This document shows positions 1 to 9,030 of a stretch of 64,000 bases of DNA, one piece after another (the first letter of the stretch is position 1; every line of letters begins with the position of its first letter). The DNA is from Halothiobacillus sp045689735. Lineage in GTDB: Bacteria; Pseudomonadota; Gammaproteobacteria; Halothiobacillales; Halothiobacillaceae. A model generated the notes under the pieces. It worked only from the letters and a program-made list of their open reading frames with translations, was not told the origin of the DNA and did no database searches. Both the position numbers and the translations under genes were made by a program. Location of the stretch: assembly GCF_045689735.1 (NCBI RefSeq), contig NZ_CP142685.1:868001-932000 (forward strand), read 5' to 3'.

Positions 1-519
1 ACCCCCGCGTTTCTGTGCCGTCAAACCAACTTCATCCAGAATGTGGCGCGCCAGGGCAAACCCGTCAATATCAAAAAGGGGCAATTTCTCGCGCCCTGGG
101 ATATGGGCAATGTGGTTGAAAAAGCCCGCGCCGTCGGTAATGAGCAAATCATGGTCTGCGAACGCGGTGCCAGTTTCGGGTACAACAACCTGGTTTCGGA
201 TATGCGCAGTCTGGCGGTGATGCGCCAAACGGGGGCGCCGGTCGTGTTCGATGCCACGCATTCGGTGCAATTGCCGGGCGGGCAGGGCGCTTGCTCGGGG
301 GGGCAACGCGAATTTGTCCCCGTGTTGGCGCGCGCCGCTGTGGCGGCTGGCGTCGCGGGTTTGTTTATGGAAACCCATCCTGATCCGGCCAAGGCGTTGT
401 CGGATGGCCCGAATGCCTGGCCGCTGGGACAGATGGCAGACCTGTTGCATACCTTGGTAGAGATTGACCGATTGGTTAAATCCGCCGGCTTTCCGGAACA
501 GGCTTTGCTTGCTCCGTAA
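1..519 (+). CDS. kdsA: 3-deoxy-8-phosphooctulonate synthase, C-terminal part
   Basis: This is the C-terminal part of KDO-8-phosphate synthase, which condenses arabinose 5-phosphate with phosphoenolpyruvate to make the KDO precursor of lipopolysaccharide in the cytoplasm. The frame is open from base 1, so the true start lies outside the window. Visible family motifs are FLAPWDMGN, the ERGASFGYNNLVSDMRS block, the DATHSVQLPGG strand with its histidine, and METHPDP near the end of the barrel. About 172 residues are present of a usual 280 or so. The stop is followed by 79 bases and then eno. In many gammaproteobacteria kdsA sits just before eno after pyrG, which fits here. Confidence 0.95.
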   Translation, partial: TPAFLCRQTNFIQNVARQGKPVNIKKGQFLAPWDMGNVVEKARAVGNEQIMVCERGASFGYNNLVSDMRSLAVMRQTGAPVVFDATHSVQLPGGQGACSGGQREFVPVLARAAVAAGVAGLFMETHPDPAKALSDGPNAWPLGQMADLLHTLVEIDRLVKSAGFPEQALLAP

Positions 520-598
520 GAACATGGTTTCGTTCGGATGCCGGATCGCATTCGGGTTTATGATTTTTTAATGATTTACTGATTTTTGGAGAGACATA

Positions 599-1879
599 AT
601 GAAAGCCATCGAAGGCGTGCGTGCGCGACAAGTGATTGATTCTCGTGGTAACCCGACGGTCGAGGCGGAGGTGTTCGTCACCGGCGGGTTCGTGGGGCGC
701 GCCATCGTGCCGTCGGGCGCTTCGACCGGTACCCGCGAAGCAATTGAATTGCGGGATGGCGATAAATCCCGTTTCGGCGGCAAGGGGGTTTCCCGTGCCG
801 TAGCGAATGTGAACGGCGAGATTGCCCGCTTGCTCAAGGGAATGGATGTGCATGATCTGGCGACGATCGATGCCAAGATGATTGCGCTCGATGGCACCGA
901 GAACAAATCCCGTTTGGGGGCGAACGCGCTGCTGGCCGTTTCTTTGGCCTGTGCCCATGCGGGGGCGGCCGCTTCAGGCAAGGCGCTGTATGACTATCTC
1001 GGTCAGGGCGAGGGCGTCACCCTGCCGGTGCCGATGATGAACATCATCAATGGCGGCGCACATGCCGATAACTCCGTCGATATGCAGGAATTCATGATCA
1101 TCCCCGCAGGGGCGCCGAGCTTTTCTGAAGCGCTGCGTTATGGCACGGAAGTATTCCACACGCTGAAAAAGGTACTGCACGACCGGGGTCTGAACACGGC
1201 GGTGGGCGATGAAGGCGGGTTCGCGCCGGATCTGCCCTCTAACGAAGCCGCGATCCAGGTCATCATCGAGGCGATCAAGCTGGCCGGTTATGAGCCCGGC
1301 AAGGATATTTTTATCGGCCTGGACGCGGCGAGTTCTGAGTTTTACAAGAACGGTCAGTACCATCTGGAAGCCGAAGGCCGCGCCTTCACTTCGGCAGAAA
1401 TGGTCGATCTGCTGGCCGACTGGGTGTCCAAATACCCCATTCTCTCGATTGAAGACGGTATGGCGGAAGACGACTGGGCGGGCTGGAAACTGCTCACCGA
1501 GAAATTGAGCGACAAAGTGCAATTGGTGGGGGATGACCTGTTCGTGACCAACGCCAAGATTCTGGCGGAAGGCATTGAAAAAGGCATCGGCAACTCGATT
1601 CTCATCAAGGTCAACCAGATCGGCACCTTGTCCGAAACGCTGGAAACCATGCGCCTCGCTGCGAAAAACGGCTACACCAGCGTGGTGTCACACCGCTCCG
1701 GTGAAACTGAAGACACCACAATTGCCGACCTCGCCGTGGCGACGAATGCCGGTCAGATCAAAACCGGCTCCCTATCGCGTTCAGACCGCATGGCGAAGTA
1801 CAACCAGCTGCTGCGGATCGAAGAAGCGCTGGGCGATAAGGCTCGGTTCCCGGGTATTTCCGCGTTCCGCCGGGGTTGA
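599..1879 (+). CDS. eno: enolase (phosphopyruvate hydratase)
   Basis: Enolase interconverts 2-phosphoglycerate and phosphoenolpyruvate in glycolysis and gluconeogenesis, and in many gammaproteobacteria it also joins the RNase E degradosome. The 426-residue protein has the normal length. The N-terminal part shows IDSRGNPTVE and PSGASTGTREA. The barrel shows GDEGGFAP (general acid glutamate), SIEDGMAEDDW (magnesium ligands), IKVNQIGTL (catalytic lysine) and SHRSGETEDTTIADL. The ATG is preceded by GGAGAGA at a normal distance. It lies between kdsA and ftsB, the usual neighbourhood. RNase E is encoded 19 kb away, so a degradosome link is possible but is not shown by this sequence. Confidence 0.98.
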   Translation: MKAIEGVRARQVIDSRGNPTVEAEVFVTGGFVGRAIVPSGASTGTREAIELRDGDKSRFGGKGVSRAVANVNGEIARLLKGMDVHDLATIDAKMIALDGTENKSRLGANALLAVSLACAHAGAAASGKALYDYLGQGEGVTLPVPMMNIINGGAHADNSVDMQEFMIIPAGAPSFSEALRYGTEVFHTLKKVLHDRGLNTAVGDEGGFAPDLPSNEAAIQVIIEAIKLAGYEPGKDIFIGLDAASSEFYKNGQYHLEAEGRAFTSAEMVDLLADWVSKYPILSIEDGMAEDDWAGWKLLTEKLSDKVQLVGDDLFVTNAKILAEGIEKGIGNSILIKVNQIGTLSETLETMRLAAKNGYTSVVSHRSGETEDTTIADLAVATNAGQIKTGSLSRSDRMAKYNQLLRIEEALGDKARFPGISAFRRG

Positions 1880-1908
1880 GTGTCGCCCGCAGCGCTGTCT
1901 GAGTCATC

Positions 1909-2304
1909 GTGGCTAGCCGGATCATTGCCTTGCTGGTGCTGTTGGGGCTGCTCGCCGGCTTGCAATGGCGCTTATGGTCGAGTGATTCTTCTTTTTACTC
2001 GCTCTGGCATAAACAGGCGCAGCTGGCAGAACTCAAGGCCGCGCATGAATCGCTGGCTGAGCGAAACCGCCGTCTGTTTGCGGAAGTCGATGATCTGAAA
2101 ACCGGTTTGGGTGCCTTGGGTGCCCGCGCCCGGCTGGATCTTGGGCTGATCGGCCCGGACGAAACCTTCTTTCAAGTGATTGAAGATACCCCCAGTGATC
2201 AGATCACGCCGACGCGGGGGGATGCGCAAACGTTGTCGGCTTCGCCGTCCAGTCCGACGGTCTCACCGCCATCGCCACCGGCACCGAAGGCGGCGAGTCG
2301 CTGA
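1909..2304 (+). CDS. ftsB: cell division protein FtsB
   Basis: FtsB is a small bitopic inner-membrane protein of the divisome that pairs with FtsL and FtsQ through its coiled coil. The chosen GTG start gives 131 residues: a short cytoplasmic end, a membrane helix of about 15 residues (IIALLVLLGLLAGLQW), then a heptad-rich coiled coil to about residue 65. The conserved GLxxxxARxxLGLIxPxE signature follows (GARARLDLGLIGPDE). It is longer than the E. coli protein because of a roughly 35-residue Ser/Pro-rich tail. It lies between eno and ispD, as in E. coli, and its stop abuts the ispD start, implying cotranscription. The start codon is less certain than the rest. Confidence 0.93.
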   Translation: MASRIIALLVLLGLLAGLQWRLWSSDSSFYSLWHKQAQLAELKAAHESLAERNRRLFAEVDDLKTGLGALGARARLDLGLIGPDETFFQVIEDTPSDQITPTRGDAQTLSASPSSPTVSPPSPPAPKAASR

Positions 2305-3090
2305 ATGACGGAACAGCAGAACGCGTACCCAGTACCACCGTGGTGGCTGGTGATCCCCGCCGCCGGTGCTGGCCGCCGAATGGGGTCGGATTTGCCCAAA
2401 CAATTTTTGCCCTTGGCTGGGCATTCCGTGCTGGCCACCACGCTGTCCCGGCTGGTGGGCTTGCCCGCGTTACGGGGGGTAGTGCTAGTGGTCAGCCCCG
2501 ATGCCGTGCCCCACTCGGATTTCGCGGGTGCGGCGGAGTGGTCGGGTTTGCCGGTGGTGGCCGAATCGGGGATGCCGCCCAGATATTGGGTGGCCGGCGG
2601 TGCAGAGCGGGCGGACAGTGTGCTGGCGGGCCTGAAATTTTTGCGTGACGAACGGCATGCCGATCCTGCGGATTGGGTGCTTGTGCATGATGCGGCGCGC
2701 CCTTGTGTGCGTCCGGCGGATGTTCGTTCGTTGTTGGATGCTTTGCATTCAGCGCCGGATGGTGCGCTGCTCGCAACCCCCGTGCGCGATACGCTCAAGC
2801 GGGCAGAGTGGGGGGATGGTGCGCGGGTTTCGGTGACGGCGACGGTGCCCCGCGAGCAGCTATACCATGCGCTCACACCCCAGGCTTTCCCGTTGGCTCG
2901 GCTCATGGCGGCGTTGACTCAAGCTTTGGCTGCCGGTGTCTCAGTTACGGATGAAGCCTCGGCCATCGAATGGGCGGGGGGCGCCCCGCAGTTGGTGATG
3001 GGACATACCGATAACCTGAAAATCACCCGTCCAGAAGACTTGCCTCTGGCTCGGATGATTTTGCAGGCGCAGGCCGAGGATGGCGGTTAA
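2305..3090 (+). CDS. ispD: 2-C-methyl-D-erythritol 4-phosphate cytidylyltransferase
   Basis: IspD transfers CMP from CTP to methylerythritol 4-phosphate, the third step of the MEP isoprenoid pathway. The 261-residue protein shows the nucleotide-binding start PAAGAGRRMGSDLPKQF, the VHDAARPCV strand, and the later TDEASAIE and KITRPEDL motifs. All match IspD. The ATG directly follows the ftsB stop codon with no spacer. Unlike E. coli, ispF is not next to it but lies 55 kb downstream at 58166. The stop faces the end of a minus-strand flavoprotein gene 60 bases away. Confidence 0.97.
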   Translation: MTEQQNAYPVPPWWLVIPAAGAGRRMGSDLPKQFLPLAGHSVLATTLSRLVGLPALRGVVLVVSPDAVPHSDFAGAAEWSGLPVVAESGMPPRYWVAGGAERADSVLAGLKFLRDERHADPADWVLVHDAARPCVRPADVRSLLDALHSAPDGALLATPVRDTLKRAEWGDGARVSVTATVPREQLYHALTPQAFPLARLMAALTQALAAGVSVTDEASAIEWAGGAPQLVMGHTDNLKITRPEDLPLARMILQAQAEDGG

Positions 3091-3149
3091 TTTCGGCGTA
3101 AAAAGGCCGGTTGATGCGCGGTAGTGGACTCGGTTCTTGAATCGCGTTT

Positions 3150-4346
3150 TTATACATGACTGCCCGCGACAAAGCCGGAAGACCAGGCCCATTGAAAGTT
3201 GTAGCCGCCCAGCCAGCCGGTGACATCGACGACTTCCCCAATGAAATAGAGCCCTGGCACGCTGCGTGCGGCCAGGGTTTTTGACGACAGGGCGCGCGTA
3301 TCGACACCGCCTAGGGTGACTTCCGCTTTGGCGAAGCCCAGGGTGCCGGCGGGTTGAATCAGCCAGTGGTGCAACTGTTCGTTAATTGCGGCCTTTTCCT
3401 TGTGGCTGAACTGGTTCAGCGGCTTTTCCCAGCGATGCGTGGCGCAGAAGGCTTCTGCCAGCCGCTTCGGCCAAAACTCGCTCAGCCGTTGAGCCAGCGT
3501 CTGCTTGCTGGAGACCGGCTGCGCGAATACATCGGCTATATCGGGCAGCAGATTGATGACCAGAGGGCTGCGTTTTTCCTGATGCCAGGACTGCGCTTGC
3601 CAGTAACTGCTGGCCTGAAGAATGGCCGGACCCGATAAGCCTCGATGGGTAAACAGCAACTGCTCTTGAAACCGGGGTGCCGTGGCCTCGCCCTGAGCCG
3701 TGATCGTCAGGCTGTTGCCGGCGATCGGATATTCCGCCAACCATTCCGGCGGCATGGCCAATGGGACGAGCGCTGGCTGGGGCGGGACGATTGGTAAGCC
3801 AAACTGTTCTGCGATGCGATAGCCGAACGGGCTGGCACCCAGTTTCGGGATCGCCAGCCCACCGGTGGCGATGACCAGCGAAGCGGTTTGATGCCGCTCG
3901 TTCGGGGTTTGTACGGTAAAACCCGCCCCGGTTCGCGCGATGTCTGTGACTGTGCAGGGGTGGCAGAACTGCACATCCCCCAGAGCGCACTCGGCGTGCA
4001 GCAGGTCGATAATCGCTTGCGCGGAGTGATCGCAAAATAACTGACCGAGCGTTTTCTCGTGGTAGGCGATGCCATAGCGCTCGACCAAGGTAATGAAGTC
4101 CTGTGCGCCATACTGCGCCAGCGCCGAGCGGACAAAATGGGGATTCTGTGACAGGAAATTTTCTGGCTGCACGCGGCGGTTGGTGAAATTGCATCGCCCG
4201 CCACCGGAGATTCGGATGCGTTCACCCAAGTGTTCTGCGTGGTCGATCAGCAGCACGCGGCGCCCGCGCTGTCCGGCGGTTGCCGCACACATCAGGCCAG
4301 CAGCGCCCGCGCCAATGATCACCACATCCCAAGCACGGGGCGTCAT
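3150..4346 (-). CDS. NAD(P)/FAD-dependent oxidoreductase, BaiN/HI0933 family
   Basis: This flavoprotein has an N-terminal Rossmann FAD-binding motif, VVIIGAGAAGLMCA. It also has the family's RISGGGRCNFTN block, an internal GGLAIPKLG motif, and a C-terminal GGVDTRALSSKT segment followed by GEVVDVTGWLGGYNFQWAWSSG. These are hallmarks of the HI0933/YhiN/BaiN-like family, whose physiological substrate is mostly unknown. The ATG at 4346 gives 398 residues; a GTG two codons upstream is the alternative. No strong ribosome site is visible before either. It is a lone minus-strand gene between ispD and the flagellar cluster. Confidence is high for family and low for substrate. Confidence 0.9.
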   Translation of the reverse strand: MTPRAWDVVIIGAGAAGLMCAATAGQRGRRVLLIDHAEHLGERIRISGGGRCNFTNRRVQPENFLSQNPHFVRSALAQYGAQDFITLVERYGIAYHEKTLGQLFCDHSAQAIIDLLHAECALGDVQFCHPCTVTDIARTGAGFTVQTPNERHQTASLVIATGGLAIPKLGASPFGYRIAEQFGLPIVPPQPALVPLAMPPEWLAEYPIAGNSLTITAQGEATAPRFQEQLLFTHRGLSGPAILQASSYWQAQSWHQEKRSPLVINLLPDIADVFAQPVSSKQTLAQRLSEFWPKRLAEAFCATHRWEKPLNQFSHKEKAAINEQLHHWLIQPAGTLGFAKAEVTLGGVDTRALSSKTLAARSVPGLYFIGEVVDVTGWLGGYNFQWAWSSGFVAGSHV

Positions 4347-4509
4347 GAGCACGGCGCCAAGACAAGCCGCGACATCGCCAATTTATTGACGACACGGGGG
4401 GCGGGCAGCGTTCGCGACGGCTTTGTAGCGGTGGTCGCGCTCAAGGGGATGGTTTCTATCATGCTGTTTTTATTGAATTCTAATGAGAGATGTGTGGAGT
4501 TTTCTGAAT

Positions 4510-4526
4510 TGGCATGGCCTGTGCTT
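4510..4526 (+). promoter_or_regulatory. sigma54-type promoter for flgF operon
   Basis: TGGCATGGCCTGTGCTT matches the RpoN -24/-12 consensus TGGCAC-N5-TTGCW, with GG at 4511-4512 and GC at 4523-4524 exactly 10 bases apart. Transcription would begin near 4536, about 28 bases before the flgF ATG. RpoN with a FleQ/FlrC-type activator controls basal-body genes in pseudomonads and vibrios, so the context supports the call. No activator site was identified. Confidence 0.72.
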
Positions 4527-4563
4527 TGAAGTAGCCATCAAATGAAGTGTGGAGGTTCCTGTC

Positions 4564-5310
4564 ATGAACCGGCTTGCCTATATTGCCATGAGCGGTGCCA
4601 AGCAAACGCTACTCGCGCAGGCGACCAATGCGAATAATCTGGCGAATGTGAGTACCCAGGGGTTCAAGGCGGATCTCGATGCGTTCACCTCGATGCCGGT
4701 TTATGGGCCTGGCTATCAGAACGCTCGTGTGTACGCGCAGGACACGCGCAGCGGCACGGATTTTCAGCAAGGTGCACTGACCACCACCGGTCGTTCGCTG
4801 GATATTGCCATTAATGGCCCGGGGTTTATCGCCGTGCAGGCGCCCGATGGTTCTGAAGCGTACACCCGGCGCGGCGATCTGCATGTCTCGCCGAATGGGC
4901 AGCTGCAAACGGCGACGGGCGCGCCGGTTCTGGGCAACCAGGGGCCGATCGCCATTCCCCCGGCCAGCAAGATCGATATTTTGGGGGATGGCACGATTTC
5001 GATCATTCCGCTGGGCGGCGATGTCAATGCACCGGCACAGGTGGATCGAATCAAACTGGTCAATCCGCCGGATACGGCCTTGCAAAAGCGCAGTGACGGT
5101 TTGTTCGCCTTGAAGCCCGGCACGCCGCCACCGGTTGCGGACGCTTCGATCAGCGTGGCCAGTGGGGTGCTGGAGGGCAGCAATGTCAATCCGGTGGATT
5201 CGATGGTGAAGATGATCGAATACGGCCGGTTATTCGAGATGCAGACCAAGATGATCAAAACCGCAGACGACAACAGTTCTGCGGCCGACAAACTGTTGCA
5301 GTTCAGCTGA
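4564..5310 (+). CDS. flgF: flagellar basal-body rod protein FlgF
   Basis: FlgF is a proximal rod protein, exported through the flagellar type III system and assembled in the periplasm. The protein has the N-terminal rod signature with ATNANNLANVSTQGFKADL, the mid-protein GPGFIAVQAPDGSEAYTRRG block shared with FlgG, and the C-terminal SNVNPVDSMVKMIEYGRLFE motif. The ATG at 4564 is preferred over the in-frame GTG at 4549 because GGAGG lies 8 bases upstream, giving 248 residues, the normal size. It is the first gene of the flgFGHIJ run and sits behind the sigma54-type promoter at 4510. Confidence 0.96.
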   Translation: MNRLAYIAMSGAKQTLLAQATNANNLANVSTQGFKADLDAFTSMPVYGPGYQNARVYAQDTRSGTDFQQGALTTTGRSLDIAINGPGFIAVQAPDGSEAYTRRGDLHVSPNGQLQTATGAPVLGNQGPIAIPPASKIDILGDGTISIIPLGGDVNAPAQVDRIKLVNPPDTALQKRSDGLFALKPGTPPPVADASISVASGVLEGSNVNPVDSMVKMIEYGRLFEMQTKMIKTADDNSSAADKLLQFS

Positions 5311-5320
5311 GGAATTCATC

Positions 5321-6109
5321 ATGACAACCCCTGCTTTATGGATCGCGAAAACCGGGCTTGATGCCCAGCAAACCCGTATGTCGGTGATTGCGAACAACCT
5401 GGCGAATGTGAACACCACCGGCTTCAAGCAAGATCGGACGGTATTTGAGGATTTGATTTATCAGAATTACCGGCAAGTGGGTGCGTCCAACACCCAGACG
5501 AACGAAGTACCGACCGGTCTGAACATCGGTACCGGGGTGAAAGTGGTGGCGACGGAAAAAAACCACACGCAAGGCAATCTGGTGACGACCAATAACGCGC
5601 TGGATATGGCGATCAATGGCCGGGGATTCTTTCAGGTGCTGCAACCTGATGGATCGGTGGCCTATACCCGGGACGGCAGCTTCAGCCTGGACAGCAATGG
5701 TCAGGTGGTCACGGCCAATGGCTATCCGCTACAGCCGGCGATTACCGTGCCCCAAGGTGCGCAGTCGATCACTATCGGCAATGACGGCACCGTCAGCGTT
5801 CAACTGGCCGGGCAGGCGCAGCCATCCCAGGTGGGGACGATCAACCTCGCCGATTTTGTCAATCCAGCGGGTTTGCAGCCGGTCGGCAATAACCTGTTTC
5901 TCGAATCCGGTTCCAGCGGCGCGCCGCAAACGAGTACACCCGGGCTGAATGGCGTGGGGAATGTTCAGCAGGGGATGCTCGAAAGTTCGAATGTGAATGT
6001 GGTGGAAGAGCTGGTCAGCATGATCGAAACCCAGCGCGCCTACGAGATGAATTCCAAGGCGATCTCCAGCACATCCAGCATGCTGCAGACACTGAATCAG
6101 AACACCTGA
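5321..6109 (+). CDS. flgG: flagellar distal rod protein FlgG
   Basis: FlgG forms the distal rod that crosses the periplasm and peptidoglycan. The 262-residue protein is the standard length. It starts with SLWIAKTGLDAQ-like sequence (here ALWIAKTGLDAQQ), then VIANNLANVNTTGFKQDR. It carries the INGRGFFQVLQPDG block and ends with the typical ESSNVNVVEELVSMIETQRAYEMN motif family, of which the pieces are clear. AGGA lies 8 bases before the ATG. It follows flgF by 10 bases and precedes flgH by 24, so it belongs to the same operon. Confidence 0.98.
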   Translation: MTTPALWIAKTGLDAQQTRMSVIANNLANVNTTGFKQDRTVFEDLIYQNYRQVGASNTQTNEVPTGLNIGTGVKVVATEKNHTQGNLVTTNNALDMAINGRGFFQVLQPDGSVAYTRDGSFSLDSNGQVVTANGYPLQPAITVPQGAQSITIGNDGTVSVQLAGQAQPSQVGTINLADFVNPAGLQPVGNNLFLESGSSGAPQTSTPGLNGVGNVQQGMLESSNVNVVEELVSMIETQRAYEMNSKAISSTSSMLQTLNQNT

Positions 6110-6133
6110 TCACGGTCGGGGTAGGGGGATGAG

Positions 6134-6814
6134 ATGAATCATCGAGGCGTGGTTTTCGCCGCAGGTATGGCGGTTGCCCTAGGCGGTTGTGCCAGCCAGC
6201 CGCCGATCAAGACCGACCCGGCCTTCGCGCCGGTGATGCCGCCGGAGGCTGAGTCGTATAACCCGATGCAAAGCAACGGGGCGATTTACCAACCTGGGCA
6301 AATGGACAATATGCTCGTCGATGCGCGGCCTTACCGGGTGGGTGATATTTTGACCGTCGTGCTGCAAGAGAGCATGAATGGCACCAAGAGTGCCACGACC
6401 GCCACCGGCAAAGCCGACACGGTGGCGATCACGCCGCCGGCGGTTGCCGGGCTTTCGAGCAGTCTGATGAACCGTTTTGGTGTTCAGATGAGTACGGCCA
6501 ATCAATTCAAGGGCAATGGCACCAGCGCGCAAACCAATACCCTGACCGGACAAATCACCGTCACGGTCGCGCGGGTGTACGCCAATGGCAGTTTGTGGGT
6601 TCAAGGGGAAAAAAGCATTGGTATCAATCAGGGCAGCGAATATGTGAAGCTCGCCGGGTTGATACGCCCGCAAGATATTCGGAGTGACAACACGGTACTT
6701 TCGACCCGAATCGCGGATGCCCGGATTTCTTATGGTGGCACCGGCACGCTGGACGATGCCAACAATCAGGGCTGGCTGGCACGGTTCTTCAACAGCCCGA
6801 TTTTCCCATTTTGA
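6134..6814 (+). CDS. flgH: flagellar L-ring lipoprotein FlgH
   Basis: FlgH forms the outer-membrane L ring of the flagellar bushing. A lipoprotein signal peptide is visible: a hydrophobic stretch, then the lipobox LGGC with Cys19 as the lipidation site. The mature part shows DARPYRVGDILTVVLQE, the GTLTGQITVTV-type region (NTLTGQITVTVARV) and the end GWLARFFNSPIFPF. At 226 residues it is full length. The ATG is preceded by GGGGG. Its stop lies in the flgI ribosome site region, so flgH and flgI are tightly coupled. Confidence 0.97.
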   Translation: MNHRGVVFAAGMAVALGGCASQPPIKTDPAFAPVMPPEAESYNPMQSNGAIYQPGQMDNMLVDARPYRVGDILTVVLQESMNGTKSATTATGKADTVAITPPAVAGLSSSLMNRFGVQMSTANQFKGNGTSAQTNTLTGQITVTVARVYANGSLWVQGEKSIGINQGSEYVKLAGLIRPQDIRSDNTVLSTRIADARISYGGTGTLDDANNQGWLARFFNSPIFPF

Positions 6815-6825
6815 GGAGTCTCATC

Positions 6826-7935
6826 ATGCGTCGCGCATTGATCGTATTGTGTTTGATGCTGATCGGCGGGCTCACGGCTCAGGCCACCGAGCCGCTGCAG
6901 CGCATCAAGGATCTGGCGACCTTCGCTGGCGTGCGGGATAACCAGATCATCGGCTATGGGATCGTGGTGGGTCTGCCCGGCACCGGCGATCAAACCACTC
7001 AGGTACCGTTCACCTTGCAGAGCATTCAGAACATGCTGGCACGCCAGGGGTTGTCCCCTTCGGCGGGCAATGTGCAGTTAAAGAATGTGGCGGCCGTGAT
7101 GGTGACCGCCAACTTGCCGCCCTTCGTCAAACCCGGTCAAAACATCGATGTAACGGTGTCCTCCATCGGTAATGCCAAAAGCCTGCGCGGGGGCGAGCTG
7201 TTGATGACCCCGCTCAAGGGCGTCGATGGGCAAATTTATGCGGTGGCGCAGGGCAGTTTGATTGTCGGCGGCCTGGATGCGTCAGGCAAAGATGGCTCAC
7301 GGGTGACTGTCAATATTCCGACGGCGGGGCGCATTCCGAATGGCGCCATCGTCGAACGCGCGGTGCCCACCATGATGGGGGGCGCCAATGCGGTATATCT
7401 CGATCTGAACTCGCCGGATTTCACCACCGCCCGCAATATCGAAAAAGCCATCAATCAACTGATGGGCGCGGGGGTTGCCGAAGCGGTCGATGGCGGTACG
7501 GTGCGCGTGCGTGCCCCGCAAGATGCCAACCAGCGCGTGGGCTTTATGTCGGTGCTGGAGGACATCCAGGTCGCGCCGGGTGAAGGGCCGGCCAAAGTGG
7601 TCGTGAATGCCCGTACCGGCACCGTGGTGATCGGCCAGAATGTTCGCATCGAAGCCGCGGCAGTATCGCACGGGGATTTGACGGTCACCGTCAAAGAAAA
7701 TGCGCAGGTTTCTCAGCCGAATCCCTTGGCGGGTGGCAACACCGTGGTGACACTAAACTCGCAGATTGGCGTGAAAGAAGACAAAAAACGCGCGTTTCTG
7801 TTCAATCCCGGAGTAACCTTGAACGACATCGTCAAGGCGGTGAATGCGGTGGGTGCGTCGCCCTCGGATCTCGTGGCGATTCTCGAAGCCCTGAAAAGCG
7901 CCGGCGCATTGAAAGCGCAGTTGATCGTGATCTGA
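6826..7935 (+). CDS. flgI: flagellar P-ring protein FlgI
   Basis: FlgI forms the periplasmic P ring. The ATG at 6826 is chosen because GAGGAG lies 7 bases upstream; an in-frame TTG at 6811 overlaps flgH and lacks a site. The 369-residue precursor has a signal peptide ending at TAQA before TEPLQRIKDLA. The mature protein shows the strongly conserved GVRDNQIIGYGIVVGLPGTGD run in pieces, NVAAVMVTA, VVNARTGTVVIG and the end LKSAGALKAQLIVI. It is followed 11 bases later by flgJ. Confidence 0.97.
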   Translation: MRRALIVLCLMLIGGLTAQATEPLQRIKDLATFAGVRDNQIIGYGIVVGLPGTGDQTTQVPFTLQSIQNMLARQGLSPSAGNVQLKNVAAVMVTANLPPFVKPGQNIDVTVSSIGNAKSLRGGELLMTPLKGVDGQIYAVAQGSLIVGGLDASGKDGSRVTVNIPTAGRIPNGAIVERAVPTMMGGANAVYLDLNSPDFTTARNIEKAINQLMGAGVAEAVDGGTVRVRAPQDANQRVGFMSVLEDIQVAPGEGPAKVVVNARTGTVVIGQNVRIEAAAVSHGDLTVTVKENAQVSQPNPLAGGNTVVTLNSQIGVKEDKKRAFLFNPGVTLNDIVKAVNAVGASPSDLVAILEALKSAGALKAQLIVI

Positions 7936-7946
7936 GCGCGCGCATC

Positions 7947-8990
7947 ATGAGTGGCCTCAACCAATCTCTGAATGTTTCGGGCTACACCGACTTTCAAGGG
8001 TTGGCACGGCTCAAAACGACGGCGAAAAATGATCCGCGCGCCGCGCTGGTCACGGTGGCCAAGCAGTTTGAGACGCAGTTCATCGGCATGATGATGAAGT
8101 CCATGCGCGATGCTACGCCGCAAGATGGCCTGATGGATTCCGAGCAGAGCAAGACCTTCCAGAGCATGATGGATCAGGAGGTCGCAGAAAAGATTGCCGC
8201 GCACGGCGGCATCGGGCTGGCGGGCGTGATCGAGCAGCAGCTCCGGCAGGACACGCCCGGCGCGCAGCCAAAGCTGGATTTGCAGCAGGTGCCGCGCGCA
8301 TTCCCCTTGCACCCCGTGAACCCGGCAAGTCAGCAGCCGATCGATGCGACGCCCAGGGCGTTCAAGCTGCCGCCCCGCAATATGGCCTTGAAGGCATTTG
8401 CCTTGCCCGAACGCGCGGCGGGTTTGCCAGTCAACAGCGTCAAACAGGCGGCGTCCGCCCCCGTCCAGGAGACCGCGCTATTGCCGAATGAAAGTCAGCC
8501 GGTGGCGTATTGGTCGTCACCCGAAGCCTTCGTCGATGCCATCCTGCCGCATGCCCAAGCGGCGGCGAAGGCCTTGGGGGTGCCCGCCAAGGTGTTGGTG
8601 GCACAATCGGCGCTGGAAACCGGTTGGGGTAAACATTTACCCACGGATGCCCAAGGGCGGGTCAATTTTAATTTTTTTGGCATCAAGGCAGATCCGAGCT
8701 GGCAGGGTGGGCGGCAAACGGTGAATACGCTGGAGTTTGAAGGTGGGGCGATGGTGTCGCGTAAGGCATCGTTTCGTGCCTATCCGTCAGTTGGGGATTC
8801 GTTCCAGGATTATGTGCAATTTTTGCAGTCGAATCCGCGTTATCAGGCCGCGCTCTCAGCCAAAGGCAACCCGGAGGCGTTCGTTCGTGCCTTGCAGAAG
8901 GCGGGGTATGCCACCGATCCGCAGTATGCTGACAAGTTGATCGCGATCATGAATTCGGGTCGGATTCCGGATTCCTCGGGCAGTTCATGA
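7947..8990 (+). CDS. flgJ: flagellar rod-assembly protein/muramidase FlgJ
   Basis: FlgJ is a two-domain protein. The N-terminal rod-capping domain occupies about residues 1-110 (VAKQFETQFIGMMMKSMRDA and GIGLAGVIEQQ). A low-complexity linker follows to about 190, then a C-terminal GH73 glucosaminidase-type hydrolase that opens the peptidoglycan for the rod. The hydrolase shows QSALETGWGKH with the catalytic glutamate near residue 224, then NFFGIKADPSW and FRAYPSVGDSFQDY. At 347 residues it is the fused beta/gammaproteobacterial form. It closes the flgFGHIJ run; the next gene, flgK, has its own promoter. Confidence 0.96.
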   Translation: MSGLNQSLNVSGYTDFQGLARLKTTAKNDPRAALVTVAKQFETQFIGMMMKSMRDATPQDGLMDSEQSKTFQSMMDQEVAEKIAAHGGIGLAGVIEQQLRQDTPGAQPKLDLQQVPRAFPLHPVNPASQQPIDATPRAFKLPPRNMALKAFALPERAAGLPVNSVKQAASAPVQETALLPNESQPVAYWSSPEAFVDAILPHAQAAAKALGVPAKVLVAQSALETGWGKHLPTDAQGRVNFNFFGIKADPSWQGGRQTVNTLEFEGGAMVSRKASFRAYPSVGDSFQDYVQFLQSNPRYQAALSAKGNPEAFVRALQKAGYATDPQYADKLIAIMNSGRIPDSSGSS

Positions 8991-9030
8991 GCCGGATTCA
9001 GTGGATTCTTCCTTTCCACTCCGTCAGTGC

